Shown: positions 26,200 through 39,749 of the stretch, piece after piece
Numbering within the stretch: position 1 is the first letter of the stretch
Layout: each line of letters starts with the position of its first letter
NCBI GenBank assembly: GCA_018398815.1
Contig: CM031620.1
Location: forward strand, 68,219,814 to 68,283,813
DNA length: 64,000 bases
Reading direction: 5' to 3'
Source: Conus ventricosus
Lineage: Eukaryota > Mollusca > Gastropoda > Neogastropoda > Conidae
Program-made: the position numbers and the translations under genes
Notes under the pieces: model-generated
Database searches by the model: none
What the model was told of the DNA's origin: nothing
The model's input: only the letters and a program-made list of their open reading frames with translations

Positions 26200-27300
26200 A
26201 TGATAAATCAGGGAAGGGGTTTGCCTTCCAACGCGACAACCCCCTGAAAAGTAAGGGGTACGTACTTCTTCTTAAAAGGGAAAACCCCCTCACGTGCCAT
26301 CGTTGGTCGGGTTTGGATTTGCCCTGTCAAATCCCTTTTTGCCAGGTTGTTCTACACCCCGCATGCAACCAGTGTTGTAACACTTTCCCCCTTGCTGGCA
26401 ATCCATTTTCCACTGGAAAGAACCCCCCAGCCTGGCCCCTCTACCCCGGGACACTGATGCGCCCAGTGCTCCCATGGGCCCGAAAACCCCTCTTCAGCGA
26501 ATCCCTTTTGGTTCCATGGGGTGTTTCCTTGACGCCCCCTTACCCATCTTGCAAGGGGGGTTTTTTTGGGCCTTCGGGAAACCCTCATGCGACAATCCTC
26601 GCCAAGCCTTCTTGTGACAAATGAAACACCTAATTTCCCTTTTCCCTCCTTCTGCCCACCAGGGTTTGAGATTTTGCAAAAAAACTCTCTAGTCCCTTAC
26701 CTTCTCCCCGTGCCTGCCCCTGTTTCCCCTGCACTTCGTCCCCAAACGTGCTCTCTATACCCCTCGGGAAACTTCAAAAAATCCCCTGCTTTTTGGGCTG
26801 TCCCTCTTTAAAATTAGGGTTTAAAAATCAGGGCCCCCTGAAAAAATCTGTTTTTTCATAACTAGCTCTTTCAACTCAGCGAACTCCTTCTTCGCCCACC
26901 AACTTAACCATTTTTCAAAATAGGGATCCAAAGTGCACCAAAAACTGGTGTCTCCCCCGTTGTAATTTAGCTGAACGAAATTTTTCCTGATCCTTCCCTC
27001 GTGGGTCAAACCCTTCATTAAAAAAATTTACAGCCCCAAAATAAACTGTTGTTCGTGGAAAAGCAGTGAAAATCTGAAGGCCTTACCCTAATAGCGTACA
27101 AAATGACTCCCCACCCTTCGGGGGCCAACCCTGAGGGTCGCAAACTTTTCGAAAGACTGTTTATGCATAAAATCGAACTTTTCCCTTCCGAAAAATTTTG
27201 GGCAATTGGGTCGGGGGGCATAGTACGCACAGAGACTGGAAATTTAAACTCCATCTCGGTGGTCCCCCTTTGTATTCTCACTTTCTCCAACTCTAATTGA
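26200..27300 (-). pseudogene. Gypsy-A gag-like remnant
   Basis: Weak. On the minus strand EGWGVILYAI (about 27,110) and YFEKWLSWWAKKEFAELKEL (about 26,890) have the spacing and character of an LTR-retrotransposon capsid. KCYNTGCMRG near 26,370 could be a damaged zinc knuckle. Frames change constantly in this error-rich stretch. The call rests mostly on position between LTR and pol. Confidence 0.4.
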
Positions 27301-27930
27301 ACCTTTAACCTTTCCTTTTTCCCTGCGTTTCCCTAGCTTTAATCCTTTTTTTTTTCCCCTCTTTTGCTTCTTTCTTTCTTTTTCCCCGCTCTGTTTTTTC
27401 TCCTGCGATAGGGCGTCTTTCCGCTTCACCCCTTTCCCTTTTTTGTTGGTTTTCAACAAATGCCGAAAATATCCCCTGAGTAACCTAAATCCGAGCGCGC
27501 TCACGTTGTTAAATGGGGGTTTCTTTCTTCCCCCATTGTATCTCTTTCTTTTTTTTTTTTTTTTGACAAGATTTTTAACACGACCCAAACTGATGGTTAC
27601 CGACACGAGGGGTAATAGCAACCCTATGAAATAATATTATTTGGGACAACGTAAGTTAGTTTTTATAAGAGCCCGCCTGCCCACATGAAGCGAATTTAAA
27701 GGGAAATCTGTCAAAATTTACTCTGGGGGCGAAAGCCAACCCTAGTATTACTATTTTGGGAAGCAATCCCAAAGCCTAGTTTTTTAACTTTTTGGGGAAA
27801 CAACAGAAAGAAAAACCCCTTGTTTAGGATTAAAATACTTAAATCCCACCCATTTCCTTTTGAAAATTTAAAAATTTATAATTGGGGGCCAGAATACGGG
27901 GCAGGTCCCCAAAAAATTGCAACCTGGTTT

Positions 27931-29424
27931 TGTCATGGAGGAAGGAAAAGCGCACACCCAAAAAAAACCACTCAAGCTTGCTTACGATCCTTTATATATC
28001 AGCATTGTCACATCAAACCCTAGTAAAGTCTATAATTTTATATACTGATTGGAAAGAAACATCAATGTTTTGGGAATAAAAACAAAATAAAACATTCTCT
28101 TTTTCCAAACTTCACAAAACATTTTCTAAAACACATTAAAAAAAACCCGGGGTTTAAAATGATTTTACTTTTACCTGGCCCAGGTGATCTTAACTATTCA
28201 CAAATCCTGTCTTTTCTTTTCTTTTTTTTTCTTTTCCTGTCACTTCACAACACGACACAATACCGGCACGGGGTTTTGGGGCTGATGGCGCCTGGTCGGG
28301 TGAGACTTTTGGGTTGGTGGGTGGTTCTGCTTGGCAAGTGACGCTGCCAGGTATAGGTCGAAACCCCCGGGTTGGGTAGAACAGGGTATCAACATCGATC
28401 TGTTTCCTTTCTGTCTTTCCGCATTTTAACCCTTGCATTCTCTCTCTTTCCCTTTAGTTGCCTTATCAAATAATGGTTGCTTTTCTTTTCTTTTTTTTTT
28501 TTTTTCTTTCTTTTCTTCTTCATAAAAATTTGCAACTTTTCCTTCTCCAATCTTCCCCATCCTTCCCTTGCAGACCCTCTTTCTAACTCTCAAAATTGGT
28601 TTTTCTCTCCCCATTCTCTCTCTTCTCTGCCCCTTTTCCCTAGGCTCCCTCAGAACCTCTCTCTCCCTCTGTCGTTTTCCCTCGTTCTCCCCTCTCTTCC
28701 TCTTTTTTGCCTTTTCCCTGTGCAGAGACTAAAATAAAACCCCCTCATTTTCTGTCTCTGTTGTTTACTCCCCGCCTTTGTAGGGGGAGCCTACTTCCCG
28801 AACTCCCCCTCTCTCTCTCTGTCTGTTCTTTTTTTTCCTTCCCCTCTCTCTCTCACCCCAATTCCCTTTTTCCTCTAACCGTGTTCAAGGGCCAGTACCA
28901 TTGGTCGTATTTTTTCCCCTGACCCCGAAGTTGTCCCCTCTAAATTCCCCGGGCGTTCAAATCTGACGTCCCCTCAACGCCCTTACTCTCTGTGGGGTCA
29001 ATTGGCAATTTAATTGATTAGCTAGATTTTTACCCCCCCCACACTCCCTTTCCCCCCCTTTCCCACTTATGGCGCGGTGTGGCTTAAGGGGGGGCACTGG
29101 TCAAACTAAATTTGGCCAGCTGAGTCTGGGGGAGGCACCACAGTCCGAGTAAAATGACGTTGGTTCCACAAATTGGCAGATGAGCTTTGGGTCGGCCTGC
29201 ACCGTCCGCTAGCAGAGGCGTCGGCAAAGTCTTAGCCGTATAGCCGGGAAGACCCCCTTCCCGAAACCTCTCCACTAAGCTTAATTGGCCGGGCCCGCCT
29301 ATGGGGCCCCCTTTCTGACCCCAGAAAAGTTTGAGTTTGGGGTTTTTTTTTCCCAACAAATTTATGGCGACTCCCCCAAGTGGGTTGTTCCCCCAAATTA
29401 GGTTGTTTCTTTTTTGTCCGTGCA
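27931..29424 (-). repeat. Gypsy-A 5' LTR
   Basis: A 1,494-bp LTR (right copy). It starts TGTCATGG and ends GTCCGTGCA. Compared with the left copy it carries dozens of single-base deletions and homopolymer expansions and few clean substitutions. That is the pattern of consensus error, not of ageing. Confidence 0.85.
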
Positions 29425-29740
29425 CTGGGCCCGGCGATTTACGTGGTACGTGGGGTGGGGGCACAGGCGACAGTTTTCCTTGGTGAGGCCGGTTTTAGCA
29501 GACGGGGGTCACCGCATGCGATTTTGTGACGTTTGGGGCGGCCCCGGGTTTTCCTATCAACGTCCCGGGGTGTGGGTTTGGTAGTAAACCAAGACTGGAG
29601 GTGCGATCGTCCTTCGATCTTACATCTTTGGCCCCCCCCGACGAGGTCGCTCATCGTACTTCCGTTAGTTGGAAAGCGTTGGTGAGCCCCTGAATAAAAA
29701 GAGGCTAACCCTAGCCGTCGGAAAATTTTCTCCGGGGAAA
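29425..29740 (-). pseudogene. Tc1-A transposase, N-terminal part
   Basis: The DNA-binding half of the transposase. Reading leftwards from about 29,740 a first helix-turn-helix region is blurred. Then comes a block aligning by position with the second HTH, SHLQSWFTTKPTPRDV. After it the linker landmark GRP appears (DRKTRGRPK at about 29,545), and a DPRLL-like block where EDR is usual. It ends at the LTR. Frameshifts prevent a continuous protein. Confidence 0.55.
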
Positions 29741-30179
29741 AGCCGTCTGCAGCCATCCCCGGCCCGTCCTCGCCCCTGTTGTCAGTTTCGTTTTTGGGGA
29801 TGCTTTAATCAGAGCTCTGGTGCGCCCCCTAAATACCCATTCCGTACAACTTTGTTGAGAAATGTTCAGTATAGCCCGGTTTGTCGTGCAAAAAAGCCAG
29901 AAACCCATGCAATACTGCTTCTTCGTAAATTTGAGCAAACTTTCAAGAAAAGCCGTGTTTTGACAACCTTTTCCTGCCCCCAAAAACGGGGTTGCTGAAC
30001 TGCAATTCTGCAAAAAAAGGTCAGGCCGTGGGCCCGTGGGAAAGGCTTTGGGAAAACCCCGGTTTCCATTTTTTTTCGCACGCGGTGTTGGCATGAAAAA
30101 TAAAAACGGAAGCGCTGTTTTAAAGGCGGCCCTTAACTTTAGTTCCGCGTAATTTGTATTCATTTGTCCAAATCACGCA

Positions 30180-30180
30180 A

Positions 30181-30215
<35 letters not shown>

Positions 30216-30334
30216 CTTCTCTCTCTCTTCTCTTCTCTTTCCTTTTTCCCTCCCCCCTCCTCCCTCTTCTCATTCTCTTCCTCTTCTCTCTCTCTCTCTC
30301 TCCCCTTTCTCTTCCCCCCCCCCCCCCCCCCCTT
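30180..30334. repeat. (CT)n with poly-C run
   Basis: A CT-rich tract, with an 18-base C homopolymer at 30,315-30,332. Confidence 0.9.
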
Positions 30335-30559
30335 CCTTCCCTAGGATACCCCGTTAGCTAACTTTTCATACCCCACCCCCCTTTAAACCGTGGACGATAC
30401 TCTTTCCCCTAGACAATTTAATAAACCCTTAAAACTTCTCCCCCCAAAAACCCGCAAGTTAGCAATAACTTTTGCTTCATCTCAAAATTTTTTTGTGATA
30501 TTTGTGTAGTGCGTTTTGAGTTTTGTTTTTTGCCCGCGCATGGGCGTTTCCCTGTTCCA

Positions 30560-31046
30560 TTGTGTGTGTGTGTGTGGGGTGTGTGTGTGTGTGTGTGTGT
30601 GTGTTGGTGTGTGTGTGTTGTGTGTGTGGTTTTAAAGGAGAGAGAGAGAGAGAGGAAGAGAGGGGGGAGAAAAGAGAGGGGGAGAGGGGAGAGAGAGAGA
30701 GGGGGAGAGGAGAGAGATATGCACACACGCATGCGTGGGGACACACCACCAAACCACCCATACATTTTCCCCACTCATGTATCAGTTTTTATGGTGTGTG
30801 TGCGTTTTGTGTGTGCGTGTGTGTGGCGTGTGTGTGTGTGTGCGTGGTGCGTGTGTTTTGGTTAGATGTGTTTTTGAGGTGTGTGTGTGTGTGTGTGTTT
30901 TGTGTGTTGGGGGTGTGTGTGTGAGATGTGTGGTGTGTGGTGGTGCTGGTACGTGCGACGTGTGCGTGTGTGTGCATGTGCGTGGAGAAGAGAGGGGAGG
31001 AGGAGAGAGAAGGAGAGAGGAGAGGAGAGAGAGAGAAGGGGAATTT
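30560..31046. repeat. (GT)n / (GA)n compound microsatellites
   Basis: Two modules of the same type, each a GT tract followed by a GA tract (30,560-30,720 and 30,790-31,046). Each is followed by a short ACACAYACATTTTCC/CACTCA-like segment, so the whole compound unit looks duplicated. Confidence 0.85.
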
Positions 31047-31124
31047 TTAACCCAAACTGCGTGGGCAACCGAACAAACCACACACATACATTTCCGCACT
31101 CAGTGATACCAGACTCTGTCGTCT

Positions 31125-31173
31125 GATATAACTTTTAGTGGGAAGACGTTAAACTGAAGAAGAACAACAACAA
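31125..31173 (+). repeat. SINE/LINE 3' tail with (CAA)n
   Basis: TAGTGGGAAGACGTTAAAC followed by GAAGAAGAACAACAACAAC. The same tail type, TAGTGGAAGGACATTAAAC, recurs at 33,815. Such tails are common at the 3' end of mollusc SINE/LINE pairs. Confidence 0.5.
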
Positions 31174-33317
<2,144 letters not shown>

Positions 33318-33319
<2 letters not shown>

Positions 33320-33592
33320 TTTAGTGATAGGTACAATGGGAAAACGTTCAAACAAGTCTCCTCCTTGTCTAAGGAGATTGAAAGCTTGATCCATAGATTC
33401 CGTTTGAACGCGTTGAAAATAAAATATTGTCATAATGTTAAATGTATGTGTGGGAAATCCTTAAATGTCAGTCATTTGCTGATTCAATGCCCAAGAGCAA
33501 GAGAGCTCCCAAGACATTTGGGTATTGATGGTTATGCTGATGGATCGACTTCATTTCCTTTACGATATATTAAACATTTACTCTGTTCTTGA
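33318..33592 (+). pseudogene. LINE C-terminal fragment with zinc-knuckle-like motif
   Basis: One open frame encodes RFRLNALKIKYCHNVKCMCG, then VSHLLIQCPRARELPRHLG, and stops at 33,592. The CxCG-(n)-H-(4)-C arrangement is the usual end of ORF2 in CR1/jockey-like LINEs. The RT is absent. The frame opens inside the CA tract, so the copy is 5'-truncated. Confidence 0.6.
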
Positions 33593-33684
33593 CTCAGTTT
33601 GTAAGTGTTTGTTAAATAGTTCAATTAGTCCTTATCTGTAGATCTTATCACTTCTCACTTAAAATTGTTAAGGTGGAAGAGGGA

Positions 33685-33720
33685 TGGGGGGGGGGGGGGG
33701 GGGGGGTGAGGGGGGGGGGG
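33685..33720. repeat. Poly-G tract
   Basis: About 35 bases of almost pure G, with one TGA interruption. It is a candidate G-quadruplex former and a difficult site for sequencing. Confidence 0.9.
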
Positions 33721-33810
33721 AGAGCAGGGGATGTCATATTCTATCGTTAATGGAATAATACACTTCATCACTTGCATACTTCATTCACCCACACATAAAC
33801 TGTCTGAATC

Positions 33811-33845
33811 ACTATAGTGGAAGGACATTAAACCGACGACGACAC
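33811..33845 (+). repeat. SINE/LINE 3' tail
   Basis: CTATAGTGGAAGGACATTAAAC followed by CGACGACGACACAC, related to the tail at 31,125. Confidence 0.45.
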
Positions 33846-33879
33846 ACACACACACGAATGTAAATTTGACTTTCGTCAA

Positions 33880-34320
33880 AAACGTTAATGATAAAAAAAA
33901 TCACTTGCGACAATTTTTCTTTCCAGGGCAGGCTGCATCATTTTCTGTGATATTTTGACGCTCAACCGCGGCGACGTTTTTTCACTTAGCAGAAAAAATC
34001 GTTGCTGTGAAATATTAACGCTGCGACCATATTTCACGGGAAAAGTTAACGCTAGCAGTAAGATTTCACTTGAAAATGTGTCGCAAGCGACAGCATTTAC
34101 TGACTACAATATTTCACAGTGTCCTGTCGCAAAAAGCTGTCGCAAAATTTTGAGCGACAGTATTTTATGGACAGCTACAATATTCTATAGGAGATTTTTC
34201 GTGAAAAGTTGTAGCGCGACAATTTTTTTCCAGAAAATATTGTCGCTGCAACAATATTTCACGTGAAATGCTATCGCTGCGATACAATTCTACGGCGACA
34301 GTATTATATACGACACCGGC
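33880..34320. repeat. TGTCGC/GCGACA palindrome-rich repeat, copy 2
   Basis: Contains TCGCAAGCGACAG, CTGTCGC, TGAGCGACAG, GCGCGACAAT and TTGTCGCTGCAAC at intervals of 20-50 bases, separated by ATTTTTC/CAATATTTCAC spacers. It ends ACAGTATTATATACGACACC, the reverse complement of the opening of copy 1. Confidence 0.6.
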
Positions 34321-34339
34321 TCTACCTGGGTATGCAGCC

Positions 34340-35276
<937 letters not shown>

Positions 35277-35712
35277 TTCTCTTCTCTCTTCTAAGGGTTT
35301 CCATTCTAATTTACTCATGTCCTTCCTAGTATTCCCCTTTTCTTGATGTGGTTCCCTGTTACGAACCGTGCTGCTCTCTTCTGAATCTTTTCGAGGTTAT
35401 CAATGTCCTTTAGATGGTAAGGATCCCAGACTGAGCAACCATATTCCAGTACTGGTCTAACCAGTGTTTTGTAGCAGTCGTCTTTAACCTTTTGGGGGCA
35501 GTCGTTGATATTCCTGTATAAGAAAGCTAAGATGTATTTGCTTTCTTACATACTAAATTGTAATGTTCTTTCCATTTGAGACGACTATCTATCATCACGC
35601 CCAAATATTTTGCAGCATTAGCTTCTTTAAGAATAGTATTATGAATAGAATATTCTGATCTAGTTGGTGAGCGTTTATTACAAATACACAACACTTGGCA
35701 CTTCTGGGGATG
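35277..35712 (-). pseudogene. LINE-D RT C-terminal half (split by Gypsy-B)
   Basis: Reading leftwards from 35,712: KCQVLCICNKRS, YSIHNTILKEANAAKYLGVM, DSRLKWKEHYNLVCKKANTS, AFLYRNINDCPQKVKDDCY, LEYGCSVWDPYHLKDIDNLE, KIQKRAARFV. These are the classic CR1-type RT thumb and post-RT blocks, nearly in one frame. The text continues without loss from the other half at 43,757, across the LTR element. Confidence 0.85.
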
Positions 35713-35805
35713 TGTGACGGACCGTTTTTCATCCGGTCACAAATTTTCACATGCGACCGTGCTTACCGGAAGGTAGTTGTCCGGAAGCCGGAAAAAAAAA
35801 ATTGT

Positions 35806-36050
35806 AATGATGAACAAATATGCTGATGTATGCCTCAAGTTCTAGTGAAATATGATGTGGCTAATGAACATGAACAAATATGCTGATATGTGGCTCAAGT
35901 TCTAGTGAGATATGATGTGGCTAATGAACATGAACGAATATGCTGATATGTGGCTCAAGTTCTAGTGAGATATGATGTGGCTAATGAACATGAACGAATA
36001 TGCTGATATATGGCTCAAGTTCTAGTGAGATATGATGTGGCTAATGAATA
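35806..36050. repeat. 60-bp tandem array in 5' LTR (4 copies)
   Basis: The unit contains GAACAAATATGCTGAT, TGGCTCAAGTTCTAGTGA and ATATGATGTGGCTAATGAAC. The 3' LTR has only three copies (42,222-42,410). Confidence 0.9.
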
Positions 36051-36206
36051 TGAAGATAGTTGTGATTCTAATGAATGGTGGCCATGATAATCAAGTAAGT
36101 TAATCAGTTTCCCCAGGTTGATAGTGTTCCCTGGATTGACAGGGACTGACTGCTACTGAGGCTAGGGCCGGGGCCGTAGCTGGTTGACGCCCCGTTCTCC
36201 ACCGGC

Positions 36207-37038
36207 TGTTACTGGTGTGGAGAGGCCGGCCTGAGCGCCGACAATCGCCCTACCTACCACTGCGCCCGTGACCGGTCAGTGTTGGGCCAGTGAAGAGGAG
36301 ACATCGCTCCTGTTACTGGTGTGGAGAGGCCGGCCTCAGCGCCGACAATCGCCCTACCTACCACTGCGCCCATGACCGGTCAGTGTTCGTCCAGTGAAGA
36401 GGAGACATCGCTCCTGTTACTGGTGTGGAGAGGCCGGCCTGAGCGCCGACAATCGCCCTACCTGCCACTGTGCCCGTGACCGGTCCGTGTTGGGCCAGTG
36501 AAGAGGAGACATCGCTCCTGTTACTGGTGTGGAGAGGCCGGCCTGAGCGCCGACAATCGCCCTACCTGCCACTGTGCCCGTGACCGGTCCGTGTTGGGTC
36601 AGTGAAGAGGAGACATCGCTCCTGTTACTGGTGTGGAGAGGCCGGCCTGAGCGCCGACAATCGCCCTACCTGCCACTGTGCCCGTGACCGGTCCGTGTTG
36701 GGTCAGTGAAGAGGAGACATCGCTCCTGTTACTGGTGTGGAGAGGCCGGCCTGAGCGCCGACAATCGCCCTACCTGCCACTGTGCCCGTGACCGGTCCGT
36801 GTTGGGCCAGTGAAGAGGAGACATCGCTCCTGTTACTGGTGTGGAGAGGCCGGCCTGAGCGCCGACAATCGCCCTACCTGCCACTGCGCCCGTGACCGGT
36901 CCGTGTTGGGCCAGTGAAGAGGAGACATCGCTCCTGTTACTGGTGTGGAGAGGCCGGCCTGAGCGCCGACAATCGCCCTACCTGCCACTGTGCCCGTGAC
37001 CGGTCAGTGTTGGGCCAGTGAAGAGGAGACATCGCTCC
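36207..37038. repeat. 104-bp GC-rich tandem array in 5' LTR (8 copies)
   Basis: Units start at 36,207, 36,311, 36,415, 36,519, 36,623, 36,727, 36,831 and 36,935. Each runs from TGTTACTGGTGTGGAGAGG through GCGCCGACAATCGCCCTACC to GAAGAGGAGACATCGCTCC. The copies differ by a handful of substitutions. Base composition is much richer in GC than the flanks. Confidence 0.95.
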
Positions 37039-37605
37039 TGCTTCTGTGCCAGCGACCTGCGTTCGAGGACGTCGCTGTGTGTGTGGTCTGTGTACCACAG
37101 CTTTGTGTTGGTGTAGAGCCACAGGTGGTGTGTGTGCCACCACTTCTGATTAGTGTTGAGCCACAGGTCTTAGATGTTTTGAGCCACAGATCGTAGGTGA
37201 GGCTGGTCGCCGTGTGCTGGCGGAGACGATAGTGTTAATTTTTTTTCTCTCTTTCCCCTTCTTCATTGCGAGCCACAACTTTGAAGAGACTCTGTGTCAG
37301 ACTTGCCTCGTCGCTGCCGTCGTCATCAGCGCTGGACCCGGCAGTTAGTTAAGATTGTATTAATTTGTTGTATAAGTACACCTGAGGGTGGGTGTACCAA
37401 CCTATATTTGATCGTGTGTTTATTTGTATGTTTTGTTTAATGGCTCGGGCGGCATAAAAAAGAAGAGTTATTTGTTGCCTGGCTGTCAATGATCGGATGG
37501 ATGGGTGTGTGTATGTGAATTAGAAAAAAGTCGTGCATGCATCCATAATTCTGAATGAGAGTCAGACAGTCAGATATCCACACACACACTTCCATCCGTA
37601 ACATC

Positions 37606-37619
37606 TGGTGACCCCGAAG
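37606..37619 (+). other. Primer binding site candidate of Gypsy-B
   Basis: TGGTGACCCCGAAG begins two bases after the 5' LTR (LTR end ACA, then TC). TGG at this place fits a tRNA 3' CCA end. I cannot name the tRNA. Confidence 0.65.
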
Positions 37620-38499
37620 TACTTTTTCGCATTAACCTTCCAAATTGTTAGGATTAGGATTTCTTTTGTGAGCCCTTATAGTGTCCCCAGTTATTAAGTT
37701 GGGACACGTTGACAGACTTTTCTTTTGAGTGCATTGATTGTTTTGTGTTCTGTATGACTGTTTCATGTTGATTTAATTTCCTGTCTGCAGCGTAACGGGG
37801 TATCTCTTTTGTATAGTTTCTGGAGGTACGAGGGCCTAGTTCTTTATCTTCTGTGGGCTTTAGTTTGATTCTCTTTTGTTACCCTTCTGATTATTTCTAT
37901 TTCTATCTTTTTGGCTTGTGGATTGTGTTGCTTCTATAGCATTCTGAGGATTCTTTCTCTTGAATGAATGTGTGTATGATTGGCTGCCTGGGCCATTTTT
38001 AAAAAAAGATACCCCCCCCTTCCCCCCAAAGAAAACCCCCCCAACAAGAGTGTCTTCATTCATATATGCATTGATTACTGATTTATGCATGTGTATGTTT
38101 GATTATTGATTGATTTATGTATATTCAATCATGATTGAGTTCCGTTTATTCATTGTTGATTGATTTATGCATTTGTTTCCTCATTAGTGCTGTTATTGAT
38201 TCATGCATTTGTTGTTTACCTACCATTGATTATTAAGTGCCTTTCCCAAACCCGTGAGCTTCTGTTACTGCTATCGTTCCCCATTCCCCAAACACGTAAA
38301 TTTCTATTATTCCTGTCGTTTCGTTCCCTTTCAAAATTAGTCGTAGTTTTTTTTAAAGTGTGATAGATATATATGTTTGTGTGAAAAAAAAAGAGAAAGG
38401 AAAAAAAAACATACTAAACTTCTTTGAAATATATTTCAGTGGCCATAGTGTCTAAACGTTCTTTACATTGTATTTGGTCCACTGACTTAGTGTTTCGTT
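37620..38499 (+). other. Gypsy-B leader between PBS and gag
   Basis: Untranslated leader, T-rich. It includes ATTGATTTATGCAT-like short repeats (38,055-38,200). No ORF of interest. Confidence 0.6.
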
Positions 38500-39735
38500 A
38501 TGGCCTCTGAGGATGAAGATAAAATTTTCACTAAATACTTACAACATGGTAAGGCATTTGGTCTTGAAGGAGAACTTTTACTAGACTATGTTGATAAATG
38601 TATTAGGCAAGATTTAGAAAGAGAAGAGAGAATCAGAGTGAGACAAATGCAGGAAGAACAGGAAACTAAAAGAGCACAACAGGTAGAGGAAACTAAAAGA
38701 GCAAAAGAGATAGAAGAAACTAAAAGAGTACAAGAGGAAACTAAAAGATTAGGACAAGTTGAAGAAACTAAAAGATTAGAACAAGTTGAGGAAACTAAAG
38801 AATCCAGTTAGAACATTCTCGTCAGGGAGTAGTTTCAGGCGAGGACAGTCGAAGTGCTAGTGCACCCAGGTCTAACGCCCCTCGTCCTACCTTTCCCAAA
38901 TTACCTCCCTTTAAGGAAACGAGTAATGACATTGACAGTTATCTGTTCAGGTTCGAAACCCATGCTCGTTTTTTTAGGGTGGTCAGAAAATCTATGGGTT
39001 ACATATCTCTCTGCATTACTTGAAGGTTCAGCTCTCACGTTTTATCATAGTTTGGCAGAAAACAATGTTGTTTCGAATGAGCTTTTGAAAGAAAGTTTGC
39101 AAAAGAAGTTTTAGTGTACTCCAGATGGTTTTAGAAAGCGTTTTCGGGAATCAAAGCCCAGGGCAGATGAACCTTTTTATTTTTTTTCTGTTGAACTTAG
39201 ACGCCTTCTGGATCGTTGGATTTCGTTGTCCAAAATTGAGAAAACTTTTCAGGGTCTTGTTGATCTTAGTTTGAGAGAACAGTTTTTAGAGTGTGTTTTG
39301 AAGGATTTGGCTACTTGTCTATGTGAGAAAGATGAAAAAAACATTTGATGCTTTGATCATGTCTGCTGAATCGTACAGGCTTCTTTCCAGAAAGGCTGAT
39401 GTAAATATTTTTGCCTCTGTTTCTCATACTTCTGGACAGTCAGATAGACTCCCCTCCCGTGGTCAGTCAGATAGAGGTCGCAGGTTGCCCCTCAGCCTGT
39501 TCAGAATCCCAGACCCCAGCTAATCGAGGCGGTGGTAACCGTTACCGTCGTCGTGGTGCTCATCAGTATTCAGGCAATAGAAGTGCATCAGAAAATACTT
39601 CCTCCCAGTCTCCTACTGTTGTCTGTTTTCTGTGTAAAAAGACAGGGCATGTAGCTTCCAAATGTTCTTGGAAGTCGGGTAAAAACCCATGCAAGATTTG
39701 CACTCTTAGCCATCCTGATAGATGCCCTTTTGTCA
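38500..39735 (+). pseudogene. Gypsy-B gag, frameshifted
   Basis: The start ATG at 38,500 opens MASEDEDKIFTKYLQHGKAF. A long charged coiled-coil stretch follows (38,620-38,805), with repeats of the type EETKRAQQV/EETKRLEQV, and a stop at 38,811. Capsid-like text continues in another frame: FPKLPPFKETSNDIDSYLFR (about 38,895-38,955), then YLSALLEGSALTFYHSLAE, then FYFFSVELRRLLDRWI. A CCHC zinc knuckle CFLCKKTGHVASKC lies at about 39,623-39,665. A second cysteine cluster follows it (CKICTLSHPDRCPF). At least three frameshifts or stops break the chain. Confidence 0.85.
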
Positions 39736-39749
39736 CTGGCAGTTCAACT

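Larger units (their letters stand above)
22874..29424 (-). mobile_element. Gypsy-type LTR retrotransposon, minus strand (Gypsy-A)
   Basis: Two LTRs of about 1.5 kb enclose a 3.5-kb interior. Reading the minus strand, the order is LTR, gag-like text (27.3-26.2 kb), RT connection and RNase H (25.6-25.0 kb), a purine tract AAGGGGAAAT at 24,444-24,435, then LTR. The interior is short for a full Gypsy. There is too little room between gag and the RT connection for protease plus the RT palm, and no integrase follows RNase H. It is inserted in a Tc1 transposase gene. A target duplication is not visible (TGTAA on the left, CTGGG on the right), possibly because the right side is error-rich. Confidence 0.8.
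22001..30149 (-). mobile_element. Tc1/mariner transposon, interrupted (Tc1-A)
   Basis: Terminal inverted repeats match at the two ends: GAACTAAAGTTAAGGGCC at 22,009-22,026, and its reverse complement GGCCCTTAACTTTAGTTC at 30,128-30,145. The left end is CACTGCC preceded by TA; the right end is followed by TA at 30,150, as expected for a TA target duplication. Removing the LTR element at 22,874-29,424 leaves about 1.6 kb, the usual Tc1 length. The transposase is on the minus strand, with its N-terminal half on the right and C-terminal half on the left of the insertion. Confidence 0.85.
35713..37603 (+). repeat. Gypsy-B 5' LTR
   Basis: A 1,891-bp LTR from TGTGACGG to CCGTAACA. It contains four copies of a roughly 60-bp unit (about 35,806-36,050) and eight copies of a 104-bp GC-rich unit (36,207-37,038). 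It matches the 3' LTR closely outside the arrays. The promoter should lie in the 3' half of the LTR; I cannot place a convincing TATA box. Confidence 0.95.

Noticed and set aside
22874..29424. A recent segmental duplication of 22.9-24.4 kb
   Set aside because: Same orientation, TGTCA/TGACA ends, pol between the copies and a polypurine tract identify the two copies as LTRs.
36207..37038. Zinc-knuckle-like reading CYWCGEAGLSADN...HC in each 104-bp LTR unit
   Set aside because: The unit length is not a multiple of three, so the frame changes every copy, and a stop follows within each unit. It lies inside an LTR.
36207..37038. CRISPR-like array of regular repeats
   Set aside because: The units are contiguous tandem copies without unique spacers, in animal DNA, inside an LTR.
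37860..38090. Minus-strand 76-codon frame in the Gypsy-B leader
   Set aside because: Low-complexity, opposite to the element, no motif.
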